Source of the DNA: Paramuribaculum sp.
GTDB taxonomy: Bacteria > Bacteroidota > Bacteroidia > Bacteroidales > Muribaculaceae
Direction: 5' to 3'
Assembly (NCBI GenBank): GCA_009775605.1
Contig: VSPV01000102.1
Coordinates: forward strand, 1-9,675
DNA length: 9,675 nucleotides
This document shows positions 6,242-9,675 of this stretch, one piece after another. The position numbers and the translations under genes were made by a program. The notes under the pieces are model-generated. The model was given only the letters and a program-made list of their open reading frames with translations. It was not told the origin of the DNA and made no database searches. How positions within the stretch are numbered: position 1 is the first letter of the stretch; every line of letters starts with the position of its first letter.

Positions 6242-6876
6242 TTACAGTTAGAACCGCTATTATGTGCTTTCCGTAATCTTGCCTCGATGAAATCGGTAAG
6301 CAATCCTATGGCCACGGCATTATTGCCTCCCTGAGGCACAATGAGGTCGGCAAAACGCTTCGACGGTTCGATATACATGGCGTGCATAGGTTTAAGCACT
6401 TCCTGATACCTGTTTATCACGTCAATAGGTTTACGTCCGCGCTCCACGCAGTCTCGGGCAATCACTCTTATGAGTCTCTCGTCAGCATCAGCGTCGACAA
6501 ACACCTTTACATCCATCATATCCCGAAGTTCAGCTTCGTTGAGCACAAGAATGCCCTCCACTATCACTACCTCTCGCGGCTCGACTCTCACGGTCTCTGG
6601 TTGACGTGTACAAGTGAGATAGCTGTAGGTGGGCATATCTATTGCCTCCCCGTTTTTCAGAGCTTCTATATGGCGCGTGAGCAATGACCACTCTATGGCC
6701 GCAGGCTCGTCGAAGTTGATTTTGCAGCGCTCAGACGGAGGGATATGACTGGAGTCCTTGTAATAGGCATCCTGAGGAAGTATGGCCACCTCTCCGGGTG
6801 GAAGACTCTGTATTATTCGGTTGACCACAGTGGTTTTTCCCGAACCGGTTCCTCCGGCAATTCCTATTATCAGCAT
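6235..6876 (-). CDS. udk: Uridine kinase
   Basis: Uridine kinase phosphorylates uridine and cytidine to UMP and CMP in pyrimidine salvage, in the cytoplasm. The 213 residues match the usual length (E. coli Udk is also 213). Walker A is GGTGSGKTT at 8-16. QDAYYKD (35-41) and FDEPAAIEW (55-63) correspond to the nucleoside-binding motifs, with the ribose-binding Asp at position 56. PTYSYLTCTR (82-91) and the Walker-B-like VVIVEGILVL (103-112) follow. RDCVERGRKP (141-150) is the lid segment, and the C-terminal half ends with the typical PSKRFADLIVPQGG stretch. The FDEP motif has Glu where many members have His; I take this as a lineage variant. It is the first gene of the minus-strand run, with a divergent promoter 27-35 bases upstream, and its 3' end overlaps the lptB start. 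Confidence 0.95.
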   Translation of the reverse strand: MLIIGIAGGTGSGKTTVVNRIIQSLPPGEVAILPQDAYYKDSSHIPPSERCKINFDEPAAIEWSLLTRHIEALKNGEAIDMPTYSYLTCTRQPETVRVEPREVVIVEGILVLNEAELRDMMDVKVFVDADADERLIRVIARDCVERGRKPIDVINRYQEVLKPMHAMYIEPSKRFADLIVPQGGNNAVAIGLLTDFIEARLRKAHNSGSNCKC

Positions 6877-6909
6877 TTACGTATTAGCATTTTAGTGGTT
6901 GTTCTTCCA

Positions 6910-6917
6910 CAAAATTA
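6910..6917 (-). promoter_or_regulatory. -7 box for the udk-lptB operon
   Basis: Read on the minus strand this is TAATTTTG, matching the TAnnTTTG consensus. It ends 33 bases before the udk ATG (6876), giving a leader of roughly 27 bases. I could not see a clear TTTG -33 element at the expected spacing. Confidence 0.45.
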
Positions 6918-6930
6918 CTAAACTTTTATA

Positions 6931-6938
6931 TAACTTTG
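6931..6938 (+). promoter_or_regulatory. -7 box for nfo
   Basis: The sequence TAACTTTG matches the TAnnTTTG -7 consensus and lies in the 71-base divergent region between udk and nfo. Only nine bases separate it from the ATG at 6948, so transcription from it would give a very short leader or a leaderless mRNA. No convincing -33 element is visible. Confidence 0.4.
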
Positions 6939-6947
6939 CTTTCACTT

Positions 6948-7802
6948 ATGGAAAAAAACACTAAATATGTAGGCGCCCACGTTTCCGCCACAGGCGGTGT
7001 AAGCAATGCGCCGCTCGAGGCAGCCGGAATAGGAGCTAAAGCTTTTGCACTGTTCACCCGAAACCCTTCACGTTGGCAATCGAAAGCCATCTCTGAGAAA
7101 GAGGCACAATTGTTTCGTGAACGCTGCGATGAATTAGGTTACCCATCCGATTTGATACTGCCTCACGACAGCTTCCTGATCAATCTCGGTTCGCCCGACC
7201 CTGAAGCTCTTGATAAATCCCGAAAGGCCTTTCTTGATGAATTTCGCCGGTGCGAGCAGCTCGGACTTTCCATGCTGAACTTTCATCCCGGAAGTCATCT
7301 TAACCGGATTTCGGCCGAAGAGAGCCTTGATACTATAGCCGAGTCTATCAATCGCGTGCTTGACATCACCGCAGGTGTAAAAGCCGTGATTGAAAACACA
7401 GCCGGTCAAGGTTCAAATCTTGGCTACAGTTTTGAGCAGATAGCCCATATAATAGATCATGTGGAGGACAAATCAAGAGTAGGTGTTTGTATCGACACCT
7501 GTCATGCCTATTCTGCCGGATACGACCTCCTTTCGCCGGATGGTTACAAAAAGACCTGGCGTGATTTCGATTCGATAATCGGCCTTCAGTATCTCAGTGC
7601 CATGCATATCAACGACACTAAACGCGAACTTGGTTCACGTATCGACCGCCACGAATCCATCGGAAAAGGGAAACTCGGACTCGAAGCATTCCGGCTCATC
7701 ATGAACGACCCCCGACTTAACGGTATTCCCCTTATACTCGAAACTCCCGATCCGGAAATATGGAAACAGGAAATCGAACTGCTTTATTCTCTTGAAGAAT
7801 AA
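6948..7802 (+). CDS. nfo: Endonuclease IV (AP endonuclease)
   Basis: This enzyme cuts the backbone 5' of abasic sites and removes 3'-blocking groups in base-excision repair, using three zinc ions. The 284 residues match the family length. All nine zinc ligands of the E. coli enzyme are present at a constant offset of four: His73, His113 (NFHPGSH), Glu149 (VIENTAG), Asp183 and His186 (CIDTCHAY), His220 (AMHINDT), Asp233 and His235 (RIDRHE), and Glu265 (LILETPD). I chose the ATG at 6948 rather than the TTG at 6936, because the conserved KYVGAHVSA begins at residue 6 and the TTG lies inside the likely -7 promoter box. It is the only plus-strand gene, monocistronic, and ended by the hairpin at 7832-7870. 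Confidence 0.97.
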   Translation: MEKNTKYVGAHVSATGGVSNAPLEAAGIGAKAFALFTRNPSRWQSKAISEKEAQLFRERCDELGYPSDLILPHDSFLINLGSPDPEALDKSRKAFLDEFRRCEQLGLSMLNFHPGSHLNRISAEESLDTIAESINRVLDITAGVKAVIENTAGQGSNLGYSFEQIAHIIDHVEDKSRVGVCIDTCHAYSAGYDLLSPDGYKKTWRDFDSIIGLQYLSAMHINDTKRELGSRIDRHESIGKGKLGLEAFRLIMNDPRLNGIPLILETPDPEIWKQEIELLYSLEE

Positions 7803-7831
7803 TTACCTTCTAAAATTTAACTTAATAGAAT

Positions 7832-7870
7832 CGGCGCCTTTCCAAGGATTTATCCATCAGAAAGGCGCCG
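7832..7870. terminator. Bidirectional hairpin terminator between nfo and hppA
   Basis: Arms CGGCGCCTTTC (7832-7842) and GAAAGGCGCCG (7860-7870) pair perfectly over 11 bp. The 17-base loop contains a further small GGAT/ATCC pairing at 7846-7855. Downstream on the plus strand comes GTTTATTTAA, and on the minus strand an A+T-rich run. It lies 29 bases after the nfo stop and 23 bases after the hppA stop on the other strand, so it probably serves both convergent genes. Confidence 0.85.
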
Positions 7871-7893
7871 GTTTATTTAATGTTGCTGATATT

Positions 7894-9675
7894 TCAGAAG
7901 AGGCTCCACGCCACGGTCAGGCCAGCCATGACTATGGACACCATTGACATAAGTTTGATAAGAATGTTAAGGCTCGGGCCGGAGGTATCCTTGAAAGGAT
8001 CTCCTACGGTATCACCTACGACGGTGGCCTTGTGAACCTCACTGCCCTTACCGCCGAAGTTTCCTTCCTCTACGTACTTCTTGGCATTGTCCCATGCGCC
8101 ACCTGCATTGGCCATAAATACGGCCAGAACAAAACCGGCTGAGAGACCGCCTACAAGCAGACCGATCACACCGGGCACACCAAATATCAGGCCTGTGATA
8201 ATCGGAGCCACAATGGCCAGCAACGACGGGAATACCATTTCTTTCTGGGCCCCCTTGGTGGAAATCTGAACGCAGCGTGCATAGTCCGGTTCGGCCTCGC
8301 CGGTAAGTATGCCTTTGATTTCTCTGAACTGACGGCGAACCTCATCCACCATGTGAGCTGCCGCACGGCCTACGGCATTCATGGTAAGTCCGCAGAAAAG
8401 GAAGGCCATCATGGCGCCTATGAACATTCCGGAAAGCACCTTCGGGCTCATCAGGTTCACTTCATAGAAAGCCATGAAATCCGAGAATGAGGCTTCATGC
8501 ACGGGAATGACATTTGTGCCGATTTGGATTGTAGTCTCTCCGAGACGCTGCAGACCTATTCTTATCTCCTCTATATATGATGCCAGAAGAGCAAGACCTG
8601 TAAGAGCTGCCGAGCCTATGGCGAAGCCTTTGCCGGTTGCGGCGGTGGTGTTTCCGAGAGAATCAAGAGCATCGGTGCGGTGACGTACGGCCTCTCCCAA
8701 TCCGCTCATTTCCGCATTACCTCCGGCATTGTCGGCAATCGGACCGTATGCATCCGTAGCGAGGGTGATTCCGAGGGTTGACAGCATGCCAACGGCGGCT
8801 ATACCTATACCATAGAGTCCCATTGCCACATTAGCGAAATCGAAGCCGGAAGCGAACCAGTAGCTGAGGATAATACCCACCACAACTGCTATCACAGGAA
8901 TTGCAGTCGAAATCATTCCAAGGCCTACGCCCGAGATAATAACCGTAGCGGGGCCGGTAGTGCCGCTCTCCGCAAGCTTCTTTGTAGGTTTATAACTTTG
9001 CGAGGTATAATATTCAGTAGCACGACCTATCACTACGCCTACCACCAGACCTACTACAACCGAACAGCTTATCAAAGCCCAGTTCTCGAGCCCAAGAAGC
9101 CAGAGGATAAGGAATGTTGCACCGACTATCAGCACTGAGCTGAGGTTGGTTCCAAGCGCAAGTGAATTAAGAAGATCCTTCATTGTGGCGTCTTCTTTTG
9201 TGCGTACACAGAAAATACCGAGTATCGACAGGATGATACCCACTGCAGCTATAAGCATGGGGGCTACGACTGCACGCATCTGCATGTCAACATCACCCTT
9301 GAGCAGATAAGCAGCTGCGCCAAGAGCCGAAGTAGCCAGAATCGAACCGCAATAGCTTTCATAAAGGTCGGCGCCCATACCGGCTACGTCACCCACATTG
9401 TCTCCTACATTGTCTGCGATAGTGGCCGGGTTGCGGGGATCGTCCTCCGGAATTCCGGCTTCGACTTTACCCACAAGGTCCGCACCCACATCGGCAGCCT
9501 TGGTATAGATTCCGCCTCCCACTCTCGCAAACAGCGCCTGAGTACTTGCGCCCATTCCGAAAGTAAGCATAGTGGTGGTGATCATACAAAGCTTCTCGGT
9601 TCCGGAAAGTTCCGTTACAAGCCATTGCAGAAGGATATACCAAAATGAGATGTCAAACAAGCCGAGGCCTACCAC
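7894..9675 (-). CDS. hppA: Membrane-bound pyrophosphatase, K+-dependent type (partial, N-terminus outside window)
   Basis: This is an integral-membrane enzyme that couples hydrolysis of pyrophosphate to pumping of Na+ and/or H+. The 593 residues present lack the start: the outermost codon (9673-9675) is an internal GTG valine, and full-length family members of about 700-750 residues suggest that roughly 130-150 residues are missing. Hallmarks, numbered in the fragment: YTKAADVGADLVGKVE (57-72), the pyrophosphate-binding core; the Asp-rich DNVGDNVGDVAGMGADLYESY region (88-108); DNAGGNAEMS (315-324); and VVGDTVGDPFKDTSGPS near the C-terminus. GNTTAATGKG (341-350) has Ala where K+-independent enzymes have Lys, which places it in the K+-dependent group. 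Many hydrophobic segments lie between the motifs. Na+ or mixed Na+/H+ transport is common in Bacteroidetes members, but I infer it here from the group only. It is convergent with nfo. Confidence 0.97.
   Translation of the reverse strand: MVGLGLFDISFWYILLQWLVTELSGTEKLCMITTTMLTFGMGASTQALFARVGGGIYTKAADVGADLVGKVEAGIPEDDPRNPATIADNVGDNVGDVAGMGADLYESYCGSILATSALGAAAYLLKGDVDMQMRAVVAPMLIAAVGIILSILGIFCVRTKEDATMKDLLNSLALGTNLSSVLIVGATFLILWLLGLENWALISCSVVVGLVVGVVIGRATEYYTSQSYKPTKKLAESGTTGPATVIISGVGLGMISTAIPVIAVVVGIILSYWFASGFDFANVAMGLYGIGIAAVGMLSTLGITLATDAYGPIADNAGGNAEMSGLGEAVRHRTDALDSLGNTTAATGKGFAIGSAALTGLALLASYIEEIRIGLQRLGETTIQIGTNVIPVHEASFSDFMAFYEVNLMSPKVLSGMFIGAMMAFLFCGLTMNAVGRAAAHMVDEVRRQFREIKGILTGEAEPDYARCVQISTKGAQKEMVFPSLLAIVAPIITGLIFGVPGVIGLLVGGLSAGFVLAVFMANAGGAWDNAKKYVEEGNFGGKGSEVHKATVVGDTVGDPFKDTSGPSLNILIKLMSMVSIVMAGLTVAWSLF

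Noticed and set aside
6936..6950. TTG start for nfo, adding MLSL before the Met
   Set aside because: The TTG is part of the likely -7 promoter box, and the conserved protein begins just after the ATG at 6948.
9673..9675. GTG at the window edge as the start of the pyrophosphatase
   Set aside because: The family has well over 100 more residues upstream; the codon is an internal valine cut by the window boundary.

Overview
The window looks like chromosomal DNA of a member of the Bacteroidales, plausibly a gut Muribaculaceae- or Bacteroides-like bacterium. The signs are: protein sequences close to the Bacteroidetes forms of LptB, endonuclease IV and the clamp-binding Y-family polymerase; a secreted BspA-like leucine-rich-repeat protein fused to a transglutaminase-like domain; and TAnnTTTG-type -7 promoter boxes in place of sigma-70 boxes. 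I see no rRNA, tRNA, CRISPR array, insertion sequence or phage gene. No gap between genes exceeds 300 bases; the longest are about 90 bases.

Layout from left to right. Positions 3-1742 (minus) hold the secreted LRR/transglutaminase-like protein, with its own promoter-like box just upstream. Positions 1831-6876 (minus) hold eight tightly packed genes that probably form one transcription unit. In transcription order they are uridine kinase (udk), the LPS-export ATPase lptB (start overlapping the end of udk), a four-helix membrane protein, a membrane protein with a bacterial PH-like domain, a 65-residue membrane protein, a HEAT-like helical repeat protein, an MmcQ/YjbR-family protein and a Y-family DNA polymerase. 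The last four are separated by 2-base gaps or a 4-base overlap, so they are probably translationally coupled. A 71-base divergent promoter region separates udk from nfo (endonuclease IV, plus strand). A strong hairpin then serves as a terminator between nfo and the convergent hppA, a membrane pyrophosphatase whose N-terminal part lies beyond the right edge.

Functionally, most of the window is housekeeping: nucleotide salvage, LPS transport, base-excision repair and ion-pumping pyrophosphatase. The less ordinary parts are the coupled HEAT / MmcQ / Y-polymerase set, which may be a DNA-damage-tolerance module, and the block of three uncharacterised membrane proteins in front of it. Two genes of this operon carry perfect 18-bp tandem duplications in their first codons, and a third (lptB) has a weaker 18-bp-period repeat at its start. 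This recurring pattern is the most unusual thing I see. I do not see convincing evidence of a wholly new biological system.
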